A stretch of DNA of 64,000 bases from Rhizobium sp. R634 (GCF_002211305.1 NZ_LOKW01000012.1:372001-436000), one strand, 5' to 3'; positions 1 through 8,755 are shown, counted from the stretch's first letter. Made by a program: numbers and translations. The notes: generated by a model from the sequence alone, not told the origin.

Positions 1-690
1 GCCCTGCACCGGCTCGGCGACGAAGGCCGCGACATTTTCCTCGCCGAGCTCGTCGATCTTCGCTTCGAGCTCGCGAGCGACCTTGAGACCGAATTCGGCA
101 GGTGAGAGATCGCCGCCCTCGCCGTACCAGTAGGGCTGGCCGATATGGACGATGCCAGGGATCGGCAAGTCGCCCTGCTCGTGCATGTATTTCATGCCGC
201 CGAGGCTGGCGCCGGCGACGGTCGAGCCGTGATAACCGTTCTTCCTGGCGATGACGATCTTCTTCGACGGCTTGCCGACGGCGCTCCAATAGACGCGGGC
301 CATGCGGAACCAGGTGTCGTTCGCCTCCGAGCCGGAACCGGTGAAGAAGATATGGTTGAACCGATCGCCGGCATGGGAGGTGACCTTCTGCGCCAGTAGC
401 ACCGTCGGCGTCGAGCTGGTGCCGAAGAAGGTGTTGTAATAAGGCAGTTCGTTCATCTGCCGTGCGACGGCCTCGGCGATCTCCCGGCGGCCGTAGCCGA
501 TATTGACGCACCAGAGGCCGGCGAAGCCGTCGAGATATTTCCTGCCGTGATCGTCGAAGATGTAAACGCCCTCGCCGCGCTGGATGATGCGGGTGCCATC
601 GGCATTCAGCTTCTTCATGTCGGAGAAGGGATGCAGGTGATGCGCGGCGTCGATGGCCGCAAGGTTCGAGGGCGGGTAAGTATCGGGCAT
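1..690 (-). CDS. Class III (omega) aminotransferase, N-terminal 230 residues, truncated by window edge
   Basis: An open frame runs from an ATG at 690 to the left edge without a stop, so only the first 230 residues are present. They read as a PLP-dependent class III aminotransferase: an N-terminal HHLHPFSD segment, the substrate-entry stretch FAGLWCVNIGYGRREIAEAV, and the phosphate-binding region FTGSGSEANDTWFRMAR followed by KKIVIARKNGYHGSTVAGAS. The PLP lysine lies outside the window. Such enzymes transaminate omega-amino acids or polyamines such as putrescine. It is divergent from a glutamine-synthetase-like ligase 83 bp away, which suggests, but does not prove, a shared role in amine catabolism. 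Confidence 0.9.
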   Translation of the reverse strand, partial: MPDTYPPSNLAAIDAAHHLHPFSDMKKLNADGTRIIQRGEGVYIFDDHGRKYLDGFAGLWCVNIGYGRREIAEAVARQMNELPYYNTFFGTSSTPTVLLAQKVTSHAGDRFNHIFFTGSGSEANDTWFRMARVYWSAVGKPSKKIVIARKNGYHGSTVAGASLGGMKYMHEQGDLPIPGIVHIGQPYWYGEGGDLSPAEFGLKVARELEAKIDELGEENVAAFVAEPVQG

Positions 691-773
691 GACTGTTAAA
701 AAACCCTCGCGGATTGAAAGGCTGTTGTCGATGGGATAGGAGCTTGGCCTTGTCCCGGAGGATTTTCAAGGCC

Positions 774-2126
774 ATGGCGAGCGACAGGATGGACGGCAAG
801 GCCGAGGGCGGCGATCCGCGTTTCGAGATCCTGATCGTCGGCATGAACGGCGAGCTGCGCGGCAAGCAGCTTCCATCAGGCGCCGAAGGCAAGGTCTGGG
901 CCGGCGAGATCCGCTTGCCGACGTCGACGCAATCGCTCGACATCTGGGGCGATGACAATGACGACATTACCGGCCTGTCGCTGACGATCGGCGATCCCGA
1001 CGGCAAGGTCATCCCAGATCGGCGCAGCCTCGCGCCGATGCCCTGGGCGCCGGAGGGCTCGATGCAGGTGCTCGCCACCATGCACGAATTCGACGGCAGC
1101 CCGAGCTTCATGGATCCGCGCGGCATCCTCGCTTCGGTGCTGGAGCGCTATGCCGCGCGCGGGCTGACACCCGTCGTGGCGACCGAGTTGGAATTCTACG
1201 TCATGGCCGGGGACTGGCGCGAGACCGGACGCCCCTCCCCGCCGGAAAGCCTTACCTATCGCGACGAACCGAACGGTTTCCAGCTCTACGACATGAGTGC
1301 CGTCGATACGCTCGACGATTATCTTGGGACGCTGAGAGCCTATGCCAAAGCGCAGGGACTGCCGGTGGATGCAACAACGGCGGAGTTCGGCCCCGGCCAG
1401 TTCGAGGTCAACCTCCTGCACCGCCCCGCTGCGCTGGCTGCGGCCGACGATTGCCTTTATCTCAAGCGTATCGCCGAGCAGGCGGCGCGCCACCACGGGC
1501 TGAAGTCGACCTGTATGGCAAAGCCCTATTCCGAACATGCCGGCTCCGGCTTGCATGTGCATGCGAGCATCGTCGACGAGCAAGGCCGCAATATCCTTGA
1601 TGCCAAGGGCGGCGACCCGAAGCTTTTGAAATCGGTCGCGGCCGGACTGCTTTCGACCATGCGCGAGGCGCAGTTAGTCTTCGCCCCCTTCGCCAATTCC
1701 TACCGGCGCTTCCAGCCGGGCTCCTTCGCACCCGTCGATCTCACCTGGGGCACCGGCCACCGCGGCACCGCGATCCGCATACCTGACAAGGACGGGCCAG
1801 CCGCGCGCATCGAGCATCGGGTCGCCGGCGCCGACGCCAATCCCTATCTGCTGCTTGCGGCGATCCTCGGCGGCATGCTCAACGGCCTCGACGGCGAACT
1901 CGATCCCGGCGAGGAGACGACGCCGTCGTACACGCCGGCAAATACGACGCGGTTGACGCATGATTTCCTGAGCGCGGTCGAGATCTTCCGCGCCTCGCCA
2001 TTCATCGCCGATATCTTCGGCGCGCGCTACCAGGCACTCTACGGCGATAGCAAGCGCAAGGAAGCGCTCACGCATCTGCGGACAGTATCGGATTTCGACT
2101 ACCGCACCTATCTGCCGCGGCTCTGA
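774..2126 (+). CDS. Glutamine synthetase family ligase (gamma-glutamylpolyamine synthetase type)
   Basis: This 450-residue protein has the glutamine synthetase fold: an N-terminal beta-grasp region with ELRGKQLPSG, then the catalytic domain with ATELEFYVM (metal-ligand Glu), GPGQFEVNL, the ATP-site stretch SGLHVHASI and the FAPFANSYRRF loop. It is closer to PuuA-like gamma-glutamylamine synthetases than to GlnA, because the GlnA adenylylation-loop sequence is not evident. The ATG at 774 is preferred to an upstream TTG at 714 because GGAGG lies about 12 bases before it. The divergent aminotransferase supports a function in amine utilisation; the substrate is inferred, not shown. Confidence 0.85.
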   Translation: MASDRMDGKAEGGDPRFEILIVGMNGELRGKQLPSGAEGKVWAGEIRLPTSTQSLDIWGDDNDDITGLSLTIGDPDGKVIPDRRSLAPMPWAPEGSMQVLATMHEFDGSPSFMDPRGILASVLERYAARGLTPVVATELEFYVMAGDWRETGRPSPPESLTYRDEPNGFQLYDMSAVDTLDDYLGTLRAYAKAQGLPVDATTAEFGPGQFEVNLLHRPAALAAADDCLYLKRIAEQAARHHGLKSTCMAKPYSEHAGSGLHVHASIVDEQGRNILDAKGGDPKLLKSVAAGLLSTMREAQLVFAPFANSYRRFQPGSFAPVDLTWGTGHRGTAIRIPDKDGPAARIEHRVAGADANPYLLLAAILGGMLNGLDGELDPGEETTPSYTPANTTRLTHDFLSAVEIFRASPFIADIFGARYQALYGDSKRKEALTHLRTVSDFDYRTYLPRL

Positions 2127-2129
2127 AGC

Positions 2130-3074
2130 TCACGCAGCGGGCTCACGGCGTTCGCCTTCCTCCACCTGGGCTGCGAGCCCCTGCTTGACGAGGACCTTCA
2201 GCTCGCCCGGATGCAGCCGGATCGAAACATCGCGTTGGAGCGGCAATAATTCGCCGTCCATGACGCAATTGGCCTTGCGGCGTAGTTTCGGGAAATGCAA
2301 GTGTACCTCGGCCGGATGCATCACCATGACATCGGCATTCTCGCGCACCTTGCCGCGCAGCATGTCGATCGCGAGGCGGGCGACGCCGAGCGGCTTCAGC
2401 GGGTTTGCCGTATAAAAGCCGAGTTCGCCGCTTGTGAGATTATCGGCATAGAGCAGCGCATTTTCGCCGAAGGGATTGTTGGAAACGGAGATTGCCGAGA
2501 CCCAGCGGCGCTCCCGCATGCCGGCCGCCTCGAACTCCACCTCGAACTCAGGCGGATTGAAGATCACGCCGAGAGCGGCCTTGGTGCTTGCCCGTATCTT
2601 GCCGAGCCGCGAGCGGTAGCTGTAGGCGTTGCGGTAGCGCACCATGCGGGCATGCAGGCCGGCCGAAAACTGATGAATGAAGGGCCGGCCGTTGGCGCTG
2701 GCGATATCGACATTATCGACCTCCCCGGACGCCAATACGTCGAGCGCCTGCCAGATATCGAGCGGTACGCGTAACGAGCGGGCGAAAAGGTTCATGGTGC
2801 CGGCCGGCACGACGCCGAGCGCGATGCCGTTTTTCCAGGCGATCGACGCCGCCGCCGAAATCGTCCCGTCGCCGCCGCCGGCGACGATGCCGTCGATATC
2901 GTCGCGCTTGGCCGCCCGTTCCATCGCGGGAATGATTTCCTTGCCCGAAAAGACAATGGCATCGAAATCATGCCCGGCATCGCGAAAGGCCGCCTCCGCC
3001 CTCTTTTCGTAGGCCGCCATGTCGGTTGTCCTGAAGGTGCCGCCGTCGCGATTGAAAAAGCCTACAAGCTTCAT
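2130..3074 (-). CDS. Diacylglycerol/lipid kinase catalytic-domain protein
   Basis: A 314-residue protein of the DagK/YegS/LCB5 lipid kinase family, which uses ATP to phosphorylate diacylglycerol or related lipids at the membrane. The nucleotide-binding motif VAGGGDGTISAAAS lies near residues 85-98 and is followed by GVVPAGTMNLFARSL, the family's second hallmark. The C-terminal part has the beta-sandwich pattern, including the ...CVMDGELLPL stretch. Its stop is 3 bp from the stop of the ligase gene on the other strand, so the two are tightly convergent. The lipid substrate cannot be told from sequence. Confidence 0.9.
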   Translation of the reverse strand: MKLVGFFNRDGGTFRTTDMAAYEKRAEAAFRDAGHDFDAIVFSGKEIIPAMERAAKRDDIDGIVAGGGDGTISAAASIAWKNGIALGVVPAGTMNLFARSLRVPLDIWQALDVLASGEVDNVDIASANGRPFIHQFSAGLHARMVRYRNAYSYRSRLGKIRASTKAALGVIFNPPEFEVEFEAAGMRERRWVSAISVSNNPFGENALLYADNLTSGELGFYTANPLKPLGVARLAIDMLRGKVRENADVMVMHPAEVHLHFPKLRRKANCVMDGELLPLQRDVSIRLHPGELKVLVKQGLAAQVEEGERREPAA

Positions 3075-3374
3075 ACGGGCTCCCGTCCCTGGCGCGGAAC
3101 TGCTCCTGCCTTTGCCTCTGAGATGGTTGCGGCATTGGAGATTTCAAGCACAGCCGCTTTTCCGCAAGAATAGCAGAAATGCAAATATTGCAACGGACAT
3201 ATGCACATAGCAGGACGCTGCACTGCGAAAAATGCACTCGACGCCCGCCCGTATATCATGGATAGATCAGATATCGGAGAGATCGTCTCCCCTTCCCGCC
3301 ATGTATCACGATCGCCTCGCGGCCGCGCTTGCGCCTGGGGCCATTGCCAAGCAGAACCGTCCCGAGGAGCTCTC
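3075..3374. other. Divergent intergenic region between lipid kinase and MFS genes
   Basis: About 300 bases with no credible gene. It is more AT-rich near 3165-3210 and should hold the promoters of both flanking genes. The only firm signal is GAGGAG at 3364-3369, the ribosome binding site of the MFS gene. The open frame extending upstream of that gene lacks a better start and is not read as coding. Confidence 0.5.
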
Positions 3375-4610
3375 ATGAGTGAGATCGCCATCTATGATTC
3401 CATCGGAACCCAGCCGGAGGACGAGCTGCCGTCGGCAACGTCCGTAGCCTTGGCTCAACTGGCGCTCGCCTGCGGCGGCTTCGGCATCGGCACCGGCGAA
3501 TTCGCGATCATGGGACTGCTGCCCAATGTCGCCGAGACTTTCTCCGTCACGACGCCACAGGCCGGCTACGTCATCAGCGCCTATGCGCTCGGCGTCGTCG
3601 TCGGGGCGCCCGTCATTGCCGTGCTCGCCGCGAAGATGGCGCGCCGTACGCTGCTTTTGACGCTGATGCTGGTCTTTGCCATCGGCAATATATTAAGCGC
3701 CGTGGCGCCGACCTTCGAATCCTTCACGTTTCTGCGCTTCGTCACCGGCCTGCCGCACGGCGCCTATTTCGGCGTCGCCGCCCTCGTCGCCGCCTCGACG
3801 GTGCCGGTTTATCGGCGGGCACGCGCCGTCGGACGCGTTATGCTCGGGCTCACCGTCGCGACGCTTCTCGGCACGCCGCTGACGACGTTTTTCGGCCAGT
3901 CGCTCGACTGGCAGGTGGCGTTTTGGTCGGTCGGCATCGTCGGCCTGCTGACGGTGGCATTGATCTGGATTTACGTTCCGAAGGACAGGGTTTCCGAAGA
4001 AGCGAGCTTCCTGCGCGAACTCGGCGCCTTCCGCCGGCCGCAGGTGTGGCTGACGCTCGGCATTGCCGCCGTCGGCTATGGCGGCATGTTCGCGATGTTC
4101 AGCTATATCGCCTCGACGACGACCGAAGTCGCGATGCTGCCGGAAAGCGCGGTTGCGATCATGCTGGTGCTTTTCGGCGTCGGCATGAATGCAGGCAATT
4201 TCATCGGCTCGTGGCTTGCCGACAAGTCGCTGCTCGGCACGATCGGCGGCTCGCTTGTCTACAATATCGTCGTGCTGACCACCTTCTCGCTGACCGCCGC
4301 CAATCCCTATATGCTCGGCCTCTCGGTCTTCCTGGTGGGCTGCGGTTTTGCCGCCGGCCCGGCGCTGCAGACGCGGCTGATGGATGTCGCCGCCGATGCG
4401 CAGACGCTTGCGGCCGCCTCCAACCATTCCGCCTTCAACATCGCCAACGCGATCGGCGCCTGGCTCGGCGGCCTCGTCATTGCCTGGGGCTACGGTTTTG
4501 CCGCAACCGGTTATGTCGGCGCGGCGCTGTCCTTCCTTGGGCTCTTCGTTTTTGCAGCCTCGGCGCGCCTGGAGCGACGCGGTCGCAGCCGGCAGGGCGC
4601 CTCAGCCTGA
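3375..4610 (+). CDS. MFS transporter, DHA1 family (AraJ/YdhP-like drug or sugar efflux)
   Basis: A 411-residue inner-membrane protein with twelve predicted hydrophobic segments. The N-terminal GTGEFAIMGLLPNVAE motif and the LRFVTGLPHGAYFGVAALVA stretch are typical of the AraJ/YdhP/NepI group of proton-coupled exporters. The start was placed at the ATG at 3375, preceded by GAGGAG, rather than at an upstream frame extension to 3201 whose composition is not protein-like. The substrate is unknown. It stands alone between the divergent lipid kinase and the mgtE leader. Confidence 0.88.
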   Translation: MSEIAIYDSIGTQPEDELPSATSVALAQLALACGGFGIGTGEFAIMGLLPNVAETFSVTTPQAGYVISAYALGVVVGAPVIAVLAAKMARRTLLLTLMLVFAIGNILSAVAPTFESFTFLRFVTGLPHGAYFGVAALVAASTVPVYRRARAVGRVMLGLTVATLLGTPLTTFFGQSLDWQVAFWSVGIVGLLTVALIWIYVPKDRVSEEASFLRELGAFRRPQVWLTLGIAAVGYGGMFAMFSYIASTTTEVAMLPESAVAIMLVLFGVGMNAGNFIGSWLADKSLLGTIGGSLVYNIVVLTTFSLTAANPYMLGLSVFLVGCGFAAGPALQTRLMDVAADAQTLAAASNHSAFNIANAIGAWLGGLVIAWGYGFAATGYVGAALSFLGLFVFAASARLERRGRSRQGASA

Positions 4611-4660
4611 TAATGCGGTCCGCCCGGGGTGCGACATTCTGGCGTTAAGCGTTTACCCCG

Positions 4661-4863
4661 CTTGACTTATTCCGCGTTCGGGACCACCTAGCATGACACG
4701 TGGATGACACTCGTCGTCCACGGATTTCAACGGAGCCATCACTCAGATGCCAAGCGACAGTAGCAGTCGATTGCCTTTGCCGTACGCGGCCCTCGTGCGC
4801 TGACCGACTCCTGTCGGCTCGCTCGTCGGACGCTACGGCGGATCGACGGAAAGGCGAGCCTCA
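4661..4863 (+). promoter_or_regulatory. mgtE promoter and structured leader with competing hairpins
   Basis: CTTGAC at 4661-4666 matches the rhizobial -35 consensus; a -10 is less clear around 4685-4693. Downstream is an 18-codon ORF (4747-4803). Right after its stop a hairpin CCGAC-TCCT-GTCGG (4804-4817) can form. An alternative stem pairs GGCTCGC (4816-4822) with GCGAGCC (4854-4860), with an inner CGTCG/CGACG stem (4824-4828/4844-4848). This second fold buries the mgtE ribosome binding site (GGAAAGG, 4848-4854) next to the ATG at 4864. The two folds share bases 4816-4817 and so compete. Regulation by Mg2+ is inference from the downstream gene. Confidence 0.6.
4747..4803 (+). CDS. Putative mgtE leader peptide (18 residues)
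   Basis: The ORF encodes MPSDSSSRLPLPYAALVR and stops at 4801-4803. GGAG at 4732-4735 lies about 11 bases before its ATG. The stop abuts the first base of the hairpin at 4804-4817, the arrangement expected if ribosome position on the small ORF decides which leader fold forms. It has prolines at positions 2, 10 and 12 and an early aspartate, as do leader peptides of enterobacterial Mg2+ transporter genes such as mgtL, though there is no sequence similarity I can claim. Translation is not proven. Confidence 0.5.
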   Translation: MPSDSSSRLPLPYAALVR

Positions 4864-6237
4864 ATGAACATCAATCGCTTCCCACTCCGGGCAGGCCATG
4901 CCGCCCGTGCCTTTATCAACAACAGCCGCGGCGCAACGATCGCAGAACGCGTCGAAGCCTTGAACGCGCTCACCGTGCAGGATGCCGGACGCGTGCTATC
5001 AGGCATGCCGCTCGATTATGCCGTCAACATCCTCGACCGGCCGGAGCTTCGCAACGCCGCCGAGATCCTCGCACTGCTGAGTGCAGAGGATGCCGCACGG
5101 CTGCTGCACGGCATGTCCAACGACCGTGTCGCCGACGTGCTGCTCGAACTCGACGGCGAGACCCGCGCCCGGCTGTTTGCCAGCCTGGACGAGCCGGTTC
5201 GCATCGCGATCCAGCACCTGATGGGCTATCCGCCGCGCACGGCCGGCGGCATCATGACGACGGAATTCGTCAGCGTGCCGGGCAGCTGGACCGTCGCCCA
5301 GACGCTCGACCATGTGCGCCAGGTCGAACGCTCGCGCGAGACCGTCTATGCCATCTATGTGCTCGACGAGGTCAGCCATGCGCTGATGCATGTGGTGACG
5401 CTGCGCCGCCTTATCACTGGGGAACCCAACGCCTCCATCCTGACGGTGGCTCAGAAGGGCGCGCCCGTTTCGGCCGATCCCTTGATGAAGCAGGAGGATG
5501 TCGCCCGGCTGATCCGCAAGCACGACCTGCTCGCTTTGCCAGTGACCGACGAACATGGCCAGATGCTCGGCATCGTCACCGTCGACGACGTGATCGATAC
5601 GATGATCGCCGATACGACGGAAGCGGCCCAGAAATTCGGCGGCATGGAAGCGCTCGGCCAGCCCTATATGAAGATCAGCTTCGCCGGCATGATCCGCAAG
5701 CGCGCCGGCTGGCTCGCCGCGCTCTTCCTCGGCGAGATGCTGACGGCAAGCGCCATGCAGCATTTCGAAGGCGAGCTGGAAAAGGCGGTCGTGCTGACGC
5801 TGTTCATCCCGTTGATCATGAGCTCGGGCGGCAATTCCGGTTCGCAGGCGACGTCGCTGATCATCCGGGCCCTGGCGCTCGGCGAACTGAAGCTTTCGGA
5901 CTGGTGGAAGGTGCTCTTCCGCGAGTTGCCGACTGGCATCGTGCTCGGCGCGATCCTCGGCCTCGTCGGCTTCGTCCGTATCGTCTTCTGGCAGACGGCA
6001 GGGCTCTACGATTACGGCCCGCACTGGCAGATGGTCGCCATCACGGTGTTTGCCGCCCTGATCGGGATCGTCACCTTCGGCTCGATCTGCGGCTCGATGC
6101 TGCCCTTCCTGCTGCAGAAGCTGCGCCTCGATCCGGCCAGCGCCTCGGCCCCCTTCGTTGCCACCCTGGTCGACGTCACCGGGCTCGTCATCTACTTCTC
6201 GGTGGCGCTGCTCATCCTCAGCGGGACGCTGCTATAG
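4864..6237 (+). CDS. mgtE: Magnesium transporter MgtE
   Basis: A 457-residue Mg2+ channel of the inner membrane with the full family architecture: a helical N domain (about residues 20-125, repeated LHGMSNDRVADVLLEL-type motifs), a tandem CBS Mg2+-sensing pair (about 135-255, ending in GIVTVDDVIDTMIADTTE), a connecting plug helix, and a five-helix pore domain containing the LFIPLIMSSGGNSGSQATSL signature near residues 315-335. In this family cytoplasmic Mg2+ closes the gate through the N and CBS domains. The unusual leader in front of it suggests extra control at the RNA level. Confidence 0.97.
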   Translation: MNINRFPLRAGHAARAFINNSRGATIAERVEALNALTVQDAGRVLSGMPLDYAVNILDRPELRNAAEILALLSAEDAARLLHGMSNDRVADVLLELDGETRARLFASLDEPVRIAIQHLMGYPPRTAGGIMTTEFVSVPGSWTVAQTLDHVRQVERSRETVYAIYVLDEVSHALMHVVTLRRLITGEPNASILTVAQKGAPVSADPLMKQEDVARLIRKHDLLALPVTDEHGQMLGIVTVDDVIDTMIADTTEAAQKFGGMEALGQPYMKISFAGMIRKRAGWLAALFLGEMLTASAMQHFEGELEKAVVLTLFIPLIMSSGGNSGSQATSLIIRALALGELKLSDWWKVLFRELPTGIVLGAILGLVGFVRIVFWQTAGLYDYGPHWQMVAITVFAALIGIVTFGSICGSMLPFLLQKLRLDPASASAPFVATLVDVTGLVIYFSVALLILSGTLL

Positions 6238-6240
6238 CAC

Positions 6241-6378
6241 CCAAGACCCCTCCCCAACCCCTCCCCACAAGAGGGAGGGGCTTAAACCGCCGCACCCGCA
6301 TCCCAAATATTGACCCTTGATGGAAAGCGAGACGGTGCCCCAGATGAGTCCCTCCCCCTTGTGGGGAGGGATTTTTAT
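6241..6378. repeat. Rhizobial intergenic palindromic repeat (RIME-like) acting as likely bidirectional terminator
   Basis: Two GC-rich palindromes flank a spacer. The first pairs CCCCTCCC (6258-6265) with GGGAGGGG (6273-6280). The second pairs CCCTCCCC (6350-6357) with GGGGAGGG (6363-6370) and is followed by ATTTTTATT. The two arms are inverted copies of one another (CCCTCCCCACAAG and its complement), as in rhizobial intergenic mosaic elements. Lying between convergent mgtE and an Lrp gene, with a T-run after the second stem, the element can end transcription from mgtE, and the symmetric design could serve the other strand. Confidence 0.75.
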
Positions 6379-6401
6379 TAGCGAGAAAAACTATTGGGAA
6401 C

Positions 6402-6875
6402 TTACCTTCCCTCGGGCAGCTTCAACGGCCCATGGGTCTTGATGCTGCGGATGGCGAAGTTCGAGCGGATGTCGCTGACATTGGGCAGGGTCAGCAGCGT
6501 CTCGGTGAGAAGCCGCTCATAGGCGGCGAGATCCTCCACCACCACTTCGGCGAGGAAATCGGCCGTGCCCGAGATCAGGAAGCAGGAGACGATCTCGGGG
6601 ATGGCCAGCAGCGCCTTCTGCTGGGCCTCCGAATTCTCGCGGCTGTGGTGGACGACCTTGAACTCAACAAAGACAGTCAGTCCGAGGCCGACTTCCTTGC
6701 GATCGATATCGGCTGTGTATCCGCGGATAATGCCGGTTCGCTCGAGATTGCGGATGCGGCGCAGGCAGGGCGACGGCGAAAGGTTTACCTTCTCGGCGAT
6801 CTCGACATTGGTGGCCCGGGCATCTTCCTGCAGGCACTTCAGGATGGCGATATCGAATTTATCGAGATTTGGCAT
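6402..6875 (-). CDS. Lrp/AsnC family transcriptional regulator
   Basis: A 157-residue regulator with an N-terminal winged helix-turn-helix (LDKFDIAILKCLQEDARATN, then VEIAEKVNLSPSPCLRRIRN) and a C-terminal RAM/AsnC ligand-binding domain (VGLGLTVFVEFKV ... SGTADFLAEVVVED). Several in-frame ATGs lie upstream to 6923; the one at 6875, giving MPNLDKFD, fits the usual family N-terminus. It is divergent from an EamA-type exporter, a common arrangement in which the Lrp protein controls an amino-acid exporter in response to its substrate. The ligand is unknown. Confidence 0.92.
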   Translation of the reverse strand: MPNLDKFDIAILKCLQEDARATNVEIAEKVNLSPSPCLRRIRNLERTGIIRGYTADIDRKEVGLGLTVFVEFKVVHHSRENSEAQQKALLAIPEIVSCFLISGTADFLAEVVVEDLAAYERLLTETLLTLPNVSDIRSNFAIRSIKTHGPLKLPEGR

Positions 6876-7020
6876 TTTCATAATATCCATCGGCGTCATT
6901 TGGCAGAAGATTGCGTATAGCATGATTTTCTAGCCACAGATAGCAAGGACATGCCCCAGCATCTAGCGCTAATCTTCACTTCAGCCGGACAGGATCCGGA
7001 CGGAGGAAAGGATTAGGACG

Positions 7021-7926
7021 ATGAGCACGATCGCATTTTCAAACGACAAATCGCCTTCGCAGTCCCTCGGTTATGCCGCCGGCACCATTACTGTGCTGAT
7101 CTGGGCGAGCTGGTTTCTGGCGACCCGCCACAGCGCCGCGACCTCGCTCGGCCCAATCGATATCGGCCTCATCCGCTTCGGCATTCCGGCACTCGCGCTT
7201 TCGCCCGTCTGGCTTCGGATCGGCCTGCTGCCAAAGGGCCTGCCGCTTCATCTTCTGGCGATCATGGTCGCCGGCTGCGGCGCGATCTTCTTCCTGGTAA
7301 CGACGCTTGCCATTCACTCCACACCGGCCGCCTCTTCGGGCATCCTGCTCGGCGGCTCGATGCCGCTTGCCACGGCGTTGATCGGCATTCTGCTGTTTCG
7401 GGAGCGGCCCGATGTCACGCGCATCGCCGGGCTGCTGGCGATCGTCGGCGGTGTTCTCGTCCTGCTCGCCCGCAGCCTGGCCGATGCCTCGCTGCCCTGG
7501 ACGAGCTTCGTCCTGCTGCCCGCCGGCGCCGTGCTTTGGGCAAGCTATACCCATGCCTTCCGCCGCTCGGGCCTGACAGCCATTCAGGCGAGTGCGCTGA
7601 TTGCCGCCTGGTCCTTCCTGATCATGGCCGTGCTCGCCCTCGTCTTCGGCATCTCGCTGCCGCAAGCCCCGCTTTCGGAAATTGGCCTGCAGGTGCTGAG
7701 CCAGGGCATTCTTTCCGGTCTCGTCGCCATGGTCGCCTACGGCACGGCCGTCCGCACCCTCGGCGGCACGCAGGCCGCCGCCTTTACCGCGCTGACGCCG
7801 GTGCTGGCCACGCTCGGCGGCGGCTTCCTGCTCGGTGAAACGACTGGCACCGCCGAAATCAGCGCCGCCGTGATCACTGGCATCGGCGTGGCGCTCTCGA
7901 CCGGGATTGCCGCACGCCGTCACTGA
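7021..7926 (+). CDS. EamA/DMT family transporter (probable metabolite exporter)
   Basis: A 301-residue membrane protein with ten hydrophobic segments in two EamA repeats; the first begins AAGTITVLIWASWFLATRHS and the second with VLLPAGAVLWASYTHAFRRS. GGAGG lies about 15-19 bases before the ATG at 7021, with AAGG closer. Family members export amino acids, nucleosides or related metabolites. The divergent Lrp-type regulator suggests an amino acid as substrate, which is inference. An intrinsic terminator follows the stop. Confidence 0.9.
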   Translation: MSTIAFSNDKSPSQSLGYAAGTITVLIWASWFLATRHSAATSLGPIDIGLIRFGIPALALSPVWLRIGLLPKGLPLHLLAIMVAGCGAIFFLVTTLAIHSTPAASSGILLGGSMPLATALIGILLFRERPDVTRIAGLLAIVGGVLVLLARSLADASLPWTSFVLLPAGAVLWASYTHAFRRSGLTAIQASALIAAWSFLIMAVLALVFGISLPQAPLSEIGLQVLSQGILSGLVAMVAYGTAVRTLGGTQAAAFTALTPVLATLGGGFLLGETTGTAEISAAVITGIGVALSTGIAARRH

Positions 7927-7953
7927 CGCGCCATCGCCAGCCACCAGGCCAAA

Positions 7954-7986
7954 AGCCGCCGGCAGCCATCGCTGCGGCGGCTTTTT
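7954..7986 (+). terminator. Intrinsic terminator after EamA gene
   Basis: AGCCGCCG (7954-7961) pairs with CGGCGGCT (7975-7982). An inner CAGC/GCTG stem (7963-7966/7971-7974) extends the hairpin and a TTTTT tract follows. Confidence 0.85.
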
Positions 7987-8005
7987 CAATGAGGCCGCTT
8001 ACCGC

Positions 8006-8620
8006 TCAAGCCTGGATGACGACTACCCTGGCGCCGACATCCACGCGGCTATAGAGGTCGATCACGTCGTGGTTCATCATGCGGATACAGCCGCTCGACA
8101 TGGCCAAACCGATCGATTCCGGCTGGTTCGTGCCATGAATACGGAAATGCGTATCGTTGCCGCCGCGATAAAGATACATCGCCCGTGCACCGAGCGGATT
8201 GTTCGGGCCGCCCGGCATGCCACCGGCAAGCCTGCGGTAGCGCTCTTCGCGGCGCTGCATATTTTCGGTGGGAGTCCAGCTCGGCCATTCCGCCTTGCGC
8301 CCGACATAGGCACCACCGGCAAATGCCAGCCCCTCGCGACCGACACCCACGCCGTAGCGCATCGCCCGGCCGTTCCCAAGCACATAATAGGCGCGACGCG
8401 CCGGCGTATCGACGACGATCGTGCCTGCCGCATGCGCGGTGTCGTAGGAGACTTCTTGACGGCGAAGCTCAGGCTTGATCTTGTCGATCGGCACCTGCTT
8501 CAGCGGAAACTTTTCATCGGGAAGCGCTGCGTAATTCGTCTGACTGTTCAGGCCGGTCGAAGAGCAGCCAGCCACAACAAGAGGCAGAGCAATCAGAAAG
8601 CCCCGGCGGGAGATCGTCAT
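8006..8620 (-). CDS. L,D-transpeptidase lipoprotein (YkuD domain)
   Basis: A 204-residue exported lipoprotein: the N-terminus MTISRRGFLIALPLVVAGC is a signal peptide with a lipobox, the lipidated Cys being residue 19. The YkuD catalytic domain follows, with the His motif IHGTNQPESIG (His162) and the Cys motif SSGCIRM (Cys178). These enzymes make 3-3 cross-links in peptidoglycan or attach proteins to it, acting in the periplasm through a thioacyl intermediate. The gene is monocistronic in appearance and lies convergent to the EamA gene behind its terminator. Rhizobiales carry many paralogues, so the exact role is not assignable. Confidence 0.93.
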   Translation of the reverse strand: MTISRRGFLIALPLVVAGCSSTGLNSQTNYAALPDEKFPLKQVPIDKIKPELRRQEVSYDTAHAAGTIVVDTPARRAYYVLGNGRAMRYGVGVGREGLAFAGGAYVGRKAEWPSWTPTENMQRREERYRRLAGGMPGGPNNPLGARAMYLYRGGNDTHFRIHGTNQPESIGLAMSSGCIRMMNHDVIDLYSRVDVGARVVVIQA

Positions 8621-8755
8621 GAATGTGTCCTTAGTGCGTCAATAAGATGTCGCAACCTAAGGAATTTATGGTTAACGAATGGCTAAGACCGGCCACCAAC
8701 AGCCGATCACGAAGGCGTCAGCACGTGAAATTGTCGGCCGCGATGCTGATCCGCC

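Noticed and set aside
3201..3374. N-terminal extension of the MFS gene
   Set aside because: The added 58 residues are not protein-like, precede the good ribosome site at 3364-3369 and are absent from the family.
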